Source: Verrucomicrobiia bacterium (GTDB taxonomy: Bacteria; Verrucomicrobiota; Verrucomicrobiia; Limisphaerales; CAIMTB01). Taken from it: a stretch of DNA of 64,000 bases. Location: positions 124,001 through 188,000 of the forward strand of contig JAHCBA010000003.1 in the NCBI GenBank assembly GCA_019634625.1. The letters run 5' to 3'. Shown here one piece after another: positions 8,342-17,300 of this stretch (position 1 is the stretch's first letter; every line of letters starts with the position of its first letter). A program made the position numbers and the translations under genes. The notes under the pieces are model-generated. The model did not search any database. It was not told where the DNA came from and saw only the letters and a list, made by a program, of their open reading frames with translations.

Positions 8342-8776
8342 ATGGACCTGAAACGCCGAGCCCGGGATTACCTGGCCCAGTTACCCCCAGCCGTCTCCGG
8401 CAGCCGTGGCCACGACACCACGTTCACCGCCGCGTGCTGGCTCGTCCGGTTCGGACTTCGCGACCGGGACGCGATGGCGTTGCTGCGGGACTTCAATGAA
8501 CGCTGCCAGCCGCCATGGACCGAGAAAGAACTGGCTCACAAACTCGACGATGCCAGGAAGATCGTCGGACCGACCCTCCCCCGTCCCCTTGGCGCCGCTC
8601 CGGCCGTTCGAGAGACCTGGAGCCTCGAACCTTACCACCGCTGGCTGGCTCATCTGATGCCCACCCCAGCGACCTCGGAATTCCTCTCTTCAAAGGCGGC
8701 TGGAATCGAATCCGTGGCGAGTGCCTCGGATTCCGAACCCGCCACCAACCCCAACCATCAATCGCACCTCCTGTGA
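8342..8776 (+). CDS. Primase C-terminal-like (PriCT-type) helical protein
   Basis: A 144-residue protein. The start is set by GGAGG at 8332-8336, five bases before ATG. Residues about 15-75 (GHDTTFTAACWLVRFGLRDRDAMALLRDFNERCQPPWTEKEL followed by AHKLDDARKI) match the small helical domain often found at the C-terminus of plasmid and phage primases and in bifunctional DNA primase/polymerases. Here it stands alone, directly after the primase gene and the hairpin, so it may be a split-off subunit or origin-binding partner. The C-terminal 50 residues are Pro/Ser/Thr-rich and look disordered. Confidence 0.68.
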   Translation: MDLKRRARDYLAQLPPAVSGSRGHDTTFTAACWLVRFGLRDRDAMALLRDFNERCQPPWTEKELAHKLDDARKIVGPTLPRPLGAAPAVRETWSLEPYHRWLAHLMPTPATSEFLSSKAAGIESVASASDSEPATNPNHQSHLL

Positions 8777-8976
8777 CCCACACCTACCATCACGTCTTCG
8801 CCAACGGGACCAAGGCCACCGCCACCATCGGCACCGATCCGGTCCGGTACGAGGTCGAGTGGGATGGCCCAGGATCGAGGAATCTTCTCCCGGAATACCG
8901 CCGATGGCGGCAATTCATCTTCGAGGACTTCGCGAAGAGAACCGGAAGGCAACTCGCTGTCGTCGAACGCTGGTGA
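8773..8976 (+). CDS. Small conserved-looking protein, 67 residues
   Basis: GTG at 8773 overlaps the preceding stop as GTGA, implying translational coupling. The peptide (THTYHHVFANGTKATATIGTD, then YEVEWDGPGSRNLLPEYRRWR) looks like a small beta-sheet followed by a helix, the shape of many small phage-replication-module proteins. No family is recognised. Evidence is the overlap, codon usage like its neighbours, and the sensible fold pattern. Confidence 0.5.
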   Translation: MTHTYHHVFANGTKATATIGTDPVRYEVEWDGPGSRNLLPEYRRWRQFIFEDFAKRTGRQLAVVERW

Positions 8977-9086
8977 CCATTCCTTGGCCCATTTCCGCCC
9001 CGGCCCCGGGTTGCCGACGGGCGGCGGACATTCCCGGCTCGTGCCTGACTGTCCGCGGTGAACCGAACCCGAAGCCAAGAACCACC

Positions 9087-9437
9087 ATGACCCCGAATCC
9101 ATCCCCCAACCACCAACACCCCCGCGTCGAGGTCGACTTCGGTCGGCTCGCGCTCGTCGTCAAAGGCCCGACGCCCTGCGAGATCGACCTTGAACGCTGC
9201 ACCGATCCAGCCCGGCTGCTCCACTTGGTCCTCCACGTCTCGACCAAGCCCTGGTGCGACCGCGCCTTGGCCGGCGAGATGCTGGCGGCCTTGGAAACCG
9301 CCAGCCGGTCGGAGTTCGGCCGCCCGGCGCAACAAGTCTACTGCCCGAGCGGACGCCCACAGCACGTTGACTGGGATGCCGCCCGGTTCACCGAGATCAG
9401 CTACGGCCCCAGTCCCGTTCCTGCCGTCGTAGGCTGA
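9087..9437 (+). CDS. Hypothetical protein of the mobile block, 116 residues
   Basis: A 116-residue protein with no recognised family. It begins with a His/Pro-rich stretch, then VEVDFGRLALVVKGPTPCEI and a helical core (LLHLVLHVSTKPWCDRALAGEMLAALETASR). Same strand as the replication genes, with GC-rich third codon positions, so it looks genuinely coded. A leaderless or weakly initiated ATG at 9087 is used; no Shine-Dalgarno is visible. Confidence 0.55.
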   Translation: MTPNPSPNHQHPRVEVDFGRLALVVKGPTPCEIDLERCTDPARLLHLVLHVSTKPWCDRALAGEMLAALETASRSEFGRPAQQVYCPSGRPQHVDWDAARFTEISYGPSPVPAVVG

Positions 9438-9822
9438 CCGGACTCCGCCCCGGTACCGCCTGCCTCTGCCTGCGAGACGCGCCGCCGCGTTCGTTGGCGG
9501 TGGTCTACTTGCCTGCCGCCTACGGCCGGCGAGGACCGCCTTCTCGCGGGGGAGGCACCGGTCCTCGTCAGGAGTGTCAGGGATGGAAGGAATCTTTTTC
9601 CTACCCCCGGTGGGGTGGAGGTGTGGCGTCAGCCCCGAATGCGCACGCGAACGAACGAAATTCGAAAAAACGCGCACCATGTCACGGAATCGCTCGAAAA
9701 ACCCAATGAAACCAGGTCAACGCGCGAGCGCGGTGGCCCAAAATCGGCCAGCGTTCTCGACCGGCGTCCGACAGGACCCCGGGACTTCCAGACCTTGCAC
9801 TGCCACCCCAGCCCCCTGACCG
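9438..9822. other. Intergenic stretch without a convincing gene
   Basis: About 385 bp between two genes of the mobile block. It has no convincing reading frame. An AT-richer patch near 9645-9675 (acgaacgaacgaaattcgaa) may be promoter DNA for the downstream HTH/terminase-like gene, but no good -35/-10 pair is evident. Confidence 0.4.
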
Positions 9823-10464
9823 ATGCCAACACCCGGAACCATTTCCGCTGCCCAACTCGCCAAGCTGTCCGGCCTCTCCGAACGCCAGCTCCGACGCCAC
9901 GCCGACGACGGTTGGTTTCCCCGGCCCGTCAAGAACGAGTACCTGCTCGTTCCGGCCATCCAGGGCCTCCTGCGCTACTACCAAGAGCGCGAGCGCACGT
10001 CGGAATTGCATGACGAGTACGACTGCTTCTCGGCCTGCGAAGCCGCCACGGGCATCCCGATGGCGGCACTCCGGCGCGCCAAGCGGCGGCGTTGCTCGGC
10101 TGTCCGGGACGGAAAGGTCCGATTGGCCGCGTTCCTGCGCTGGTGGCACGTCACCGATCAGCCCCAGGCGATCAGCTACGAGGTCGAGCGGGCCGCCCAG
10201 GTCCTGCTCCAGAACGAGAAGCTGCGGGTGATCATCCGGCGGATGAAGCGCGAGTTGGTTTCGGCACGTGAGGTCTCCCACCTCGGCGCCGAACTCGGGG
10301 CGGCAATCCGAAAACTCGTAACGCGCATCCACCGGATGGCTCCCTCGCTGGCAGGCCACGACGTCGCGACCATCGAGAAACGGCTTCAGGACGAGGAAGC
10401 CGACATCGTCGCCCAACTGCGGATCGTCGATGACCGGGTGAGCACCTGGCGGCAGGCAGAGTAA
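9823..10464 (+). CDS. HTH protein resembling phage terminase small subunit
   Basis: A 213-residue protein. Residues 7-40 (ISAAQLAKLSGLSERQLRRH followed by ADDGWFPRPV) are a Nu1-type winged helix-turn-helix. A second HTH-like segment lies near 65-85 (SACEAATGIPMAALRRAKRR), and the C-terminal half is a long charged helix (LLQNEKLRVIIRRMKRELVS). DNA-packaging small subunits have this layout: an N-terminal HTH plus a coiled-coil oligomerisation region. No large terminase, portal or capsid gene is nearby, so it may instead regulate or partition the element. Confidence 0.62.
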   Translation: MPTPGTISAAQLAKLSGLSERQLRRHADDGWFPRPVKNEYLLVPAIQGLLRYYQERERTSELHDEYDCFSACEAATGIPMAALRRAKRRRCSAVRDGKVRLAAFLRWWHVTDQPQAISYEVERAAQVLLQNEKLRVIIRRMKRELVSAREVSHLGAELGAAIRKLVTRIHRMAPSLAGHDVATIEKRLQDEEADIVAQLRIVDDRVSTWRQAE

Positions 10465-10510
10465 ACGACACTGGTTCATTGCCGGGCGCGCCGCTTACGA
10501 GGCTCGCTGT

Positions 10511-10945
10511 ATGGACCTTGCCTCGATCCCTGAAACCATCCGCACCATCATCACCCAAGCTGGAGGCCTCGGCCTCCGCGGGGCCTTCACCTACATCGGC
10601 GCGCAAGAGTTCCTCTACCGCTGCGCCCAAGCCGAGGGCGAATACCGTTCCGGCTTTCGATCCCGACTCACCTCGGAAGGTGGTCCGCCCCGCGTCGAGT
10701 TCGACGTTGGGTTGCAGGCGCGGGTGAACGGGAAGCCCGGCCGGGCATGGACGCTCATCATCGTCTACGAACCCGACGACACTTACACGGTGTGGCTCGT
10801 CGAGGGGCACGCCCGACGGAAGGCCGAATCCATGGTGTTGGCCTGCGTCCTCGACGTGTACTGCGACACATTGCAGTCCGTGATCGAGGAGGCCTACGAC
10901 CGCGCCATCACCGAGCACAATGGCGGCTTCATCCCCTTGGGCTGA
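10511..10945 (+). CDS. Hypothetical protein upstream of the RadC-like gene
   Basis: A 144-residue protein with no recognised family. An N-terminal helical part (LASIPETIRTIITQAGGLGL) is followed by a beta-rich body (VEFDVGLQARVNGKPGRAWT and LIIVYEPDDTYTVWLVE). Its stop lies two bases before the ATG of the RadC-like gene, so the two are co-translated and may work together. Small proteins paired with RadC-like JAB proteins are common in mobile elements; that is general knowledge, not proof here. Confidence 0.6.
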   Translation: MDLASIPETIRTIITQAGGLGLRGAFTYIGAQEFLYRCAQAEGEYRSGFRSRLTSEGGPPRVEFDVGLQARVNGKPGRAWTLIIVYEPDDTYTVWLVEGHARRKAESMVLACVLDVYCDTLQSVIEEAYDRAITEHNGGFIPLG

Positions 10946-10947
10946 CC

Positions 10948-11445
10948 ATGAGCGAGACACCTCCCCGTCGCCGTCGTTCGAAGGACAACCACGAGTTCGG
11001 CGTCGTCCGCCTTCGTGAACTGCCGGTGCCCATAGCCTGCTGCGATTCCCCGGACCGCATCTACGACTACTGGATGGCGAACATCGCGACCGCCGTCTGG
11101 TACAGCCAAGAAGTGGAAAGCCTCTGCGTGATCCACCTCAACACCCGGCGGCGGGCAACCGGCTTCCACCTCGCGGGCATCGGCACGCTCGACACCGTCC
11201 TCATGTCCCCGCGTGAGGTCTTCCGGACGGCGATCCTGAGAAACGCCTCGGCCATCGTGGTCGCCCATTCTCACCCCAGCGGTGACCCGCGGCCCTCCGA
11301 ATCCGACATCAGGGCGACCCGGGAACTCGTTCAGGCGGGCCGGATCATCCGCATCGAGGTCCTCGATCATGTCGTGATCGGACAGTCCGGTCCCGATCAC
11401 CCGCGCCCGTGGGCGTCATTACGGGAGATGGGCCTCTTCTACTGA
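10948..11445 (+). CDS. RadC/JAB-domain protein (MPR-type)
   Basis: A 165-residue JAB/MPN-fold protein. The metal site is VVAHSHPSGDPRPSESD (about residues 105-122), giving the H-x-H-P-S-G-D pattern of RadC. An upstream Glu in the domain (EVESLCVIHLNTRRRATGFH) and the end (RIEVLDHVVIG) also fit. It lacks the N-terminal helix-hairpin-helix of chromosomal RadC, as is usual for versions carried on plasmids, phages and integrative elements. Function of such proteins is not settled. Here it supports the view that 5-12 kb is mobile. Confidence 0.85.
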   Translation: MSETPPRRRRSKDNHEFGVVRLRELPVPIACCDSPDRIYDYWMANIATAVWYSQEVESLCVIHLNTRRRATGFHLAGIGTLDTVLMSPREVFRTAILRNASAIVVAHSHPSGDPRPSESDIRATRELVQAGRIIRIEVLDHVVIGQSGPDHPRPWASLREMGLFY

Positions 11446-11556
11446 GCCGGCCCCATGGAATCCTCGGAGAACCCTTGGACACTCTCACCGCCTCACCGTA
11501 GCGAGACTCACGTTCGGAGCGGATCAACCAAAACCCCCGCCCCGCCAAAGACCAAC

Positions 11557-11970
11557 ATGAAGAAGACCACCGAAGCCACCCAGACCCCGAAGACCACGAC
11601 CACGCCCGAGCCGAAGGCCGCCAAGGCCAAGAAGGCGACGCCGGCCCCGGCGACCGAGCAGCCCGCAACCCAGCCCACCGCCGCTCCGGCGAAGGTCGAA
11701 AAGTGTACGAAGCCTGCCAAGGCGGCGAAGTCCGACGCCGACGGCGAAACCACCGACCGGCTCCCCACCACCCTCGACGAGTTGAAGGAGACCAAGGGCG
11801 GGTTCGTCGCCTACCAGTTCCTCACCGGCAAGGACCGGGATGCCATCGCCAAGGACCTTGCCGCCGCCTTCAAGCTCGGCGAAGCGCAGGCCGCCAAGAT
11901 CGTCCGCCGCATCACCGGCCGCGTCCGCCTCTACGCCCGGGTGTTCGAACTCGTGCCGGCGAAGAAGTAG
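11557..11970 (+). CDS. Lys/Ala/Pro-rich DNA-binding-like protein
   Basis: A 137-residue protein. The first 65 residues are a low-complexity Lys-Ala-Pro-Thr tail like those of histone-H1-like bacterial proteins. The C-terminal 70 residues form a small helical domain (LDELKETKGGFVAYQFLTGK, then IAKDLAAAFKLGEAQAAKIV). A basic disordered tail plus a compact domain suggests a nucleoid- or element-DNA-binding role, though this is inference. It is the last gene of the block and is followed at once by a terminator. Confidence 0.6.
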   Translation: MKKTTEATQTPKTTTTPEPKAAKAKKATPAPATEQPATQPTAAPAKVEKCTKPAKAAKSDADGETTDRLPTTLDELKETKGGFVAYQFLTGKDRDAIAKDLAAAFKLGEAQAAKIVRRITGRVRLYARVFELVPAKK

Positions 11971-11991
11971 CCCCCAGCACAGCGCCACGAC

Positions 11992-12020
11992 GCCCCTCGG
12001 ACGACCCCGCGGGGCTTTTT
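11992..12020 (+). terminator. Rho-independent terminator of the mobile block
   Basis: GCCCC (11992-11996) pairs with GGGGC (12011-12015), followed directly by TTTTT (12016-12020). Flanking GACG and CGTC bases can extend the structure. It lies 22 bp after the last stop of the block and fits the end of a transcript running from about 5.2 kb. Confidence 0.6.
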
Positions 12021-12026
12021 GGCGTC

Positions 12027-12384
12027 CAGACGGGCAGGCGAGACTGCCGCGAGGCAGGCCGAGGACCGGGGTAGGAGCGGTTTTCCGGCCGCGGCACGTA
12101 GGTCCACCGGCCTTCCGGCAGGAAAACCAGCGAGGCGCCAAAGGACAACGTTCCCGCCTGGGGTGTGCGAAATGCTCGACACCCCATGATCGAAGGCTTC
12201 TGCGGCGCCTGCAAACCCACCGACCGCCGGACCCCTTGGCATTCCCTCCGAAGATCTCACCACACGGAAGTCAAGCAATGCTCATGATTTGCCAAGAAAT
12301 GGCCAAGGGCCCCGATGCAGTAGCCGCGTAATAATAGGAGGAGGGGCGTACGCCCCGAACCGAGCACCATCGAGGGATCTGAAC
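12027..12384. other. Right junction of the mobile block, no gene seen
   Basis: This 358-bp stretch holds the right copy of CAAAGGACAACGTT (12139-12152), the likely edge of the mobile block, and then the upstream region of the secreted-repeat gene. I see no convincing coding sequence. A GGAGGAGGGG at about 12337-12346 is too far from the ATG at 12385 to be its ribosome-binding site. Confidence 0.45.
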
Positions 12385-12840
12385 ATGAAAACGCAAAAGG
12401 CATATCTCGTCGGCGCAGTCATCGCCACAATCATTGCAACTACTTCGAGCGTTCCGGCCGAGGATTTCTTCCTCCGCGATTTGGCGAACAAGGCGGTGGC
12501 TGCAAGTCCACGCGCCCTGGAGCAGTTCCCTTGGCTGTCACGGACAACATCGACGGTTCGCTCTACGCCCACGGAGAGCGCTGTCTCGATCATCAGAAAG
12601 CACCGGGCGCTCGCGGCCAGCCCGAGGATGTTGGAGGAGTATCCTGAATTGGCTCGGGCCGAGCAACTTCTGAAATCGCCAGTTGCCACCCCAGACACCG
12701 GAGGCAGTCAATTCTCTGATGTAATCCGAAACCGCGCGCTTGCGGCGAGCCCTCGCGCGTTGGAGCAATTCCCCTGGCTCTCGCGGGGCTACAAGGCTGA
12801 ACCCGCTACGCAAACGTTCCAAGTAGCGCCGATCAAGTAG
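12385..12840 (+). CDS. Secreted triple-repeat protein ending in FQVAPIK
   Basis: A 151-residue protein with a clear signal peptide (residues 1-26, cleaved near VPAED). The mature part has three degenerate repeats: AVAASPRALEQFPWLSR, ALAASPRMLEEYPELAR and ALAASPRALEQFPWLSRG. The last six residues, QVAPIK, follow the pattern QVAP[LI]K shared with the proteins at 23211-23684 and 28776-29117. It starts a run of metal-resistance genes. No named family is known to me. A periplasmic role linked to metal stress is inferred from the company it keeps. Confidence 0.72.
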   Translation: MKTQKAYLVGAVIATIIATTSSVPAEDFFLRDLANKAVAASPRALEQFPWLSRTTSTVRSTPTESAVSIIRKHRALAASPRMLEEYPELARAEQLLKSPVATPDTGGSQFSDVIRNRALAASPRALEQFPWLSRGYKAEPATQTFQVAPIK

Positions 12841-12896
12841 CGCGATAGGGACGTACTTTGATCCGGAGATTTCAATCCAGGCAGGCGTTACGACCC

Positions 12897-13196
12897 ATGA
12901 AAGCCAAATACCTCACCACAATCGCGGGCTTGAACATGGCCGCCTCGTTGTTGACCACGAGCACTAGCTTGAGCATCGCTACCGCTGCTGAGAACCCGAA
13001 CGACAGGGTCCTTGTGCCCAAGGTACTTGAACTACACGCGCCGAACAGCGCCACTCCATCGGTGACCATCTGGGTGCCGAGCGCGGCAATTCCAAAGGCT
13101 CCGAAGATCCCCATGGCCAAAGCCCGTGAGCCCAAAGAGATTCGGCTGCACGCTCCCAACGGCCCGACGCAATCGGTCACCGTCTGGCCAAACTAA
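12897..13196 (+). CDS. Small secreted protein with two LHAPN repeats
   Basis: A 99-residue protein with a signal peptide (about residues 1-31, ending TATAAEN). Two repeats follow, ELHAPNSATPSVTIWVP and RLHAPNGPTQSVTVWPN, separated by a Lys/Pro-rich spacer (AIPKAPKIPMAKAREPKE). The start at 12897 gives the best signal peptide. It lies 56 bp after the triple-repeat gene on the same strand, so the two are probably co-transcribed. Function unknown. Confidence 0.6.
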   Translation: MKAKYLTTIAGLNMAASLLTTSTSLSIATAAENPNDRVLVPKVLELHAPNSATPSVTIWVPSAAIPKAPKIPMAKAREPKEIRLHAPNGPTQSVTVWPN

Positions 13197-13394
13197 TTGA
13201 AGCAAGGTCATTCCTTTGCACCCGCCCCCCGGGGGGTGGGTATGCTGCTGCCCTCCGAAGTGCGCCCGTCCCTCCAACCAGAGTCCAAACGCGACCGCCG
13301 CAACCATGAGCATCGCCGAGAATCAAGGTCCCGCAAGTTTCACCGCCACTTTGGAAGCCCTACGCCACTCCGCGTTGCCAGGCAGCCACTTCTG

Positions 13395-14045
13395 TCAGCC
13401 AACCATCCTTTTCAGCTCACCCTTCAGCCGATTCCGGCCGTGGTACAATCGCGTCTCGACGGCCTTGACGGTACACCTAAGCCGCGCGGCTGCCTCCTTG
13501 TGGCAACACCCGTCAAAGCAGACCAATGCAATTGCCTCCCGCGACGAAGCCGGGATCCGTTGTAGGGCCTTTTGAAGGGTACCCAGCCACTCATCAGTTG
13601 CCGCTTGCTCCGCGGGCGTCGCGTGAGGATCCGAGACAGCGCGCGGACGTGCCGGCTTCGAGCTGAGGGCGAGGCTCGTGGACTGCCAGAACTCTGGATG
13701 CCTCTCCCGCCAACGAAGTCGTGTCTGAGCCATCCGAAATGCAATCAAAGAAAGCCATCCCCTGAACGAAGAGCGAACGCTGAAGGCAAGCCGGTGTCTG
13801 TAGACACGGTAAAACACCTCGGTAACAAGCTCGGTTGCATCGGAAGCGTTCTTGAGGATACGGTTGAGGTATTGATATAGGTCACGGGAATGCCTTCTCA
13901 TCAGTGCGCCGAGCGCATCCTCGTCGCCGGCCATCAATCGCCTCATATCTCTGACATCGGCTGCTTGCACCGTGGTTGCTCCCGGGGACCTGGGCGTCGC
14001 ATCCGAGCGAGCGAAGCGACGATGCGCACACTTGGAGACACTCAT
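13395..14045 (-). CDS. ECF-type RNA polymerase sigma factor
   Basis: A sigma-70 family protein of 216 residues if ATG 14045 is used; an upstream in-frame start at 14147 would add 34 unconvincing residues. Region 2 is visible as DLYQYLNRILKNASDATELV and VRSSFRGWLSLIAFRMAQTR. Region 4 is LQRIPASSREAIALVCFDGC followed by AARLRCTVKAVETRLYHGRN, the HTH that reads the -35 element. No anti-sigma gene is adjacent. It converges on the two secreted-repeat genes and lies upstream of the CusCBA operon, which it may control. Confidence 0.88.
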   Translation of the reverse strand: MSVSKCAHRRFARSDATPRSPGATTVQAADVRDMRRLMAGDEDALGALMRRHSRDLYQYLNRILKNASDATELVTEVFYRVYRHRLAFSVRSSFRGWLSLIAFRMAQTRLRWRERHPEFWQSTSLALSSKPARPRAVSDPHATPAEQAATDEWLGTLQKALQRIPASSREAIALVCFDGCCHKEAAARLRCTVKAVETRLYHGRNRLKGELKRMVG

Positions 14046-14372
14046 AATTTCTGGTAGGCCGCTCGGTACTAAATCGGCCCGGTTTCGCTCGGATGCCCCA
14101 ATTGTGACGGGTGCTCCGGGTCTCACAACGGGTGTACGCAGTCTCAATTAGTGATTTAGGGGTGTGCCCGCGTGTGGCTGATGGCTTCGGCCTTGACCTG
14201 AGTCGATCATACATCGCGTGTGCTCCATAAGGTTCCCTCTCGCACGGCAGGGATACTATGCCCTTCCATAATCCCGAAGACTGTGGCTTCGGACCCGACT
14301 AAAGGATCTCACTGCGCAACCGCTTGTGTCTGGGTAGTAATGCCTGACTTGGGTTTCCATTCCTATCGACTC
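14046..14372. other. Intergenic region between cusA and the ECF sigma gene, no gene seen
   Basis: About 330 bp between the 3' end of the cusA-like gene (14373) and the sigma gene start (14045). It should hold the sigma gene promoter and the end of the Cus transcript. I see no clear stem plus U-run and no convincing coding frame. Confidence 0.4.
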
Positions 14373-17300
14373 TCATGACGAGGCAGAGCTTGCGCCGGCT
14401 GCGGGCGGTGCATCGGCGACTTGGTGAGCCAGTCTTTCCCATTGAACGAATTGCATGCTCAATTCCTCCCATTTCTTGCGTGGCGGGCGAGGCCCCTTGA
14501 TCCACTCTACCTGGCGACCGCGCCAGAGCGAATAGATCGCCGGCACGATTTCCAGGGTTAGGATCGTGCTGGTGATGAGTCCTCCAATCATAGGCGCGGC
14601 GATTCGCTGAATTGCCTCCGCGCCTGCGCCGTGCGCCCAAAGCGCGGGCACCAAGCCCATCGTGACCATGGCAACCGTCATGAGCTTCGGCCGTACCCGC
14701 TGAACCGCGCCATAAGTGATCGCCTCAAAAAGGTCATGTTGTGTCTTCATTCGACCGGCCTTCTGGTAAGCGTGAAAGGCCTCGTCCAAGTAGATGATCA
14801 TGACCGTTCCGGTCTGTGCTGCCAGGCCCGCCAAGGCAATAATTCCCACCCATACGGCGATGCTGAGATTGTAGCCAAGGAACCAGAGCAACCATATGCT
14901 CCCCGTCATGGCGAACGGGATGGATAGCAGGATGATGAACGTCTCGGCGACGCTCTTGAAGTTCATGTAGAGGAGGACGAAGATCAGGGCGAGAGTCACC
15001 GGAACTACCACCTTCAGCCGATCCCGCACGCGGAGCATGTGTTCGTACTGGCCCGACCATTCGAACCGATAGCCCGATGGCAGGAGTCCTGGTTTCTCGA
15101 TTTTTTCCTCCACCGCCTTCTTCGCATCGACCACATAACTGCCGATGTCCCGGCCGGCCATGTCCACATAGACCCATCCGGTCAGAGCTCCATCCTCGTT
15201 ACGGATGACCGGCGCTCCGCTTGTGGTCTTCATTTCAACCAGTTGCCCTAGCGGTATCTGGCGAACAGCGCGCGATGCGCTGCCTCCGGGTGAGGTCGAC
15301 ATTCCCTCCTGGGATCCGCGCGAGTTCACATCCGCCATTGCAGAATCGACTGGCACCAGGACACGCCCCAACTTGTCGACGTCGTCGCGAAGCTCCCGGC
15401 TGTAACGCACACTGATGGAGTATCTTTCCCGGCCTTCGATGGTGCGCTCGAACGCCATTCCCCCGATGGCGGTTTCCACCAGCATGAGCACGTCCTCGAC
15501 GTTCAGGCCATAGCGTGCGATGGCATCCCGTTTCGGGATGATGTCCAGGTAGTATCCCCCCGTAGTTCGCTCGGCATAGACGCTCCGTGTGCCGGGCACC
15601 TGGCGGATCACCGACTCCAAGTGCTCCCCGAGTTTGCCAATTTCACCCAGATCGGGGCCGAAGATCTTGATACCGATCGGTGTTCGAATGCCTGTCGTCA
15701 GCATGTCGATGCGGGCCTTAATGGGCATGGTCCAGGCATTCACTTGACCGGGAATCTGCAGCGCATCATCCAACTCGGTCACGAGTTCATCCTTCGTGAT
15801 GCTGCGCAGTTCCGGCCAGACCAGGCGCAGGCCGGACTTCGCCCAATCGGGTGCCCAACGGGAGTACCACCGCTGCACAGGGACTGTTCGCCATTCCTTC
15901 TCAGGCTTGAGTTGAACAACACTCTCAAACATTTCGAGCGGCGCGGGATCGGTGGCGGTTTCGGCGCGTCCGGCCTTTCCGTGGACGCTGACGACCTCGG
16001 GGAACTGCTTGATAATGCGATCCTGAATCTGCATCAAGCGAGTCGCCTCGGTGATCGAAATCGTCGGCAATGTAGTGGGCATATACAGAATTGTGCCCTC
16101 ATCGATGGGCGGCATAAATTCTGAGCCCAGCTTCTTGTAGATGGGTACAGCCGAGCCGACGGCGATCAGGGCAAGAACGATCGAGAGAATCCGACGGGTC
16201 ATTAACATGCTGACCCATGGATAGTAGATCCGGTGCAGAATACGGCTGATGGGGTGCTTGTGTTCGGGGATGACTTTGGCACCGGTCATGAGGACGATGA
16301 GGGCCGGACCAATGGTCACCGAAAGGAAGGCCGCCCAGGCCATGGTGAATGTCTTCGTGAACGCCAGGGGCTTGAAGAGTCGGCCCTCCTGGGATTCGAG
16401 AGTAAACACCGGCATGAAACTCACGGTGATGACCAGGAGCGCGAAGAACAGCGGTTTCCCCAGCTGCTTGCAGGCTTTGATAATGATTTCCTGCTTCTCC
16501 TTGCGGTTTAGCCCGGGCGGCGCGTGCTCCAGGTGCTTGTGGACATTTTCCACCATCACCACGGCTTCGTCGCAGATTGCGCCAATGGCGATCGCGATGC
16601 CAGCGAGGGACATGATATTGGCGGTGAGTCCCATATAGTACATGGGAATGAAGGCCAGGGCGACCGCAACTGGCAGAGTGATGATCGCGCGAAGGGCGCC
16701 TCCAAAATCTAACAGGAAGACAATGACAATAATCGAGACAATGATGGACTCTTCGATGATGGTCCGCGTCAGGGTCTGGATCGACCGGTTGATCAGATCG
16801 GAGCGATCATAGGTCGTCACGATCTCCACCCCCGGCGGGAGTGAAGGTTTGACCTCTTCCAGTTTCGCTTTGATGCTCTCGATGACTTGGAGGACGTTCT
16901 GCCCGAAGCGGACCACGACGATACCTCCCACGGTTTCTCCCTCGCCGTTCAATTCCCCCGCACCACGGCGCATCTCGGGCCCCAGTTCAATCTTGCGGGC
17001 TACATCGCGCAGCAAGACCGGAGTACCCTTGAAGTCGGCGCCCACGACCACGAGTCGGAGATCCTCCAACGATTTGATGTACCCATGGCCACGAATCAGA
17101 TAAGTGGTGCCGAAGCGCTCCAGTTCGCGTCCGCCCACGTCGTTGTTTGCGGCGCGGACCGCCGAGAAGATCTTCGTGATTGGAATCCCGTACGCCAGAA
17201 GCTTGTTGGGATCGATGTCGATCTGGTATTGCTTCTGGAAGCCTCCATAGGTCGCCACCTCGGCTACACCCTCAACACTTTGAATCCAGTAGCGCAAGTG

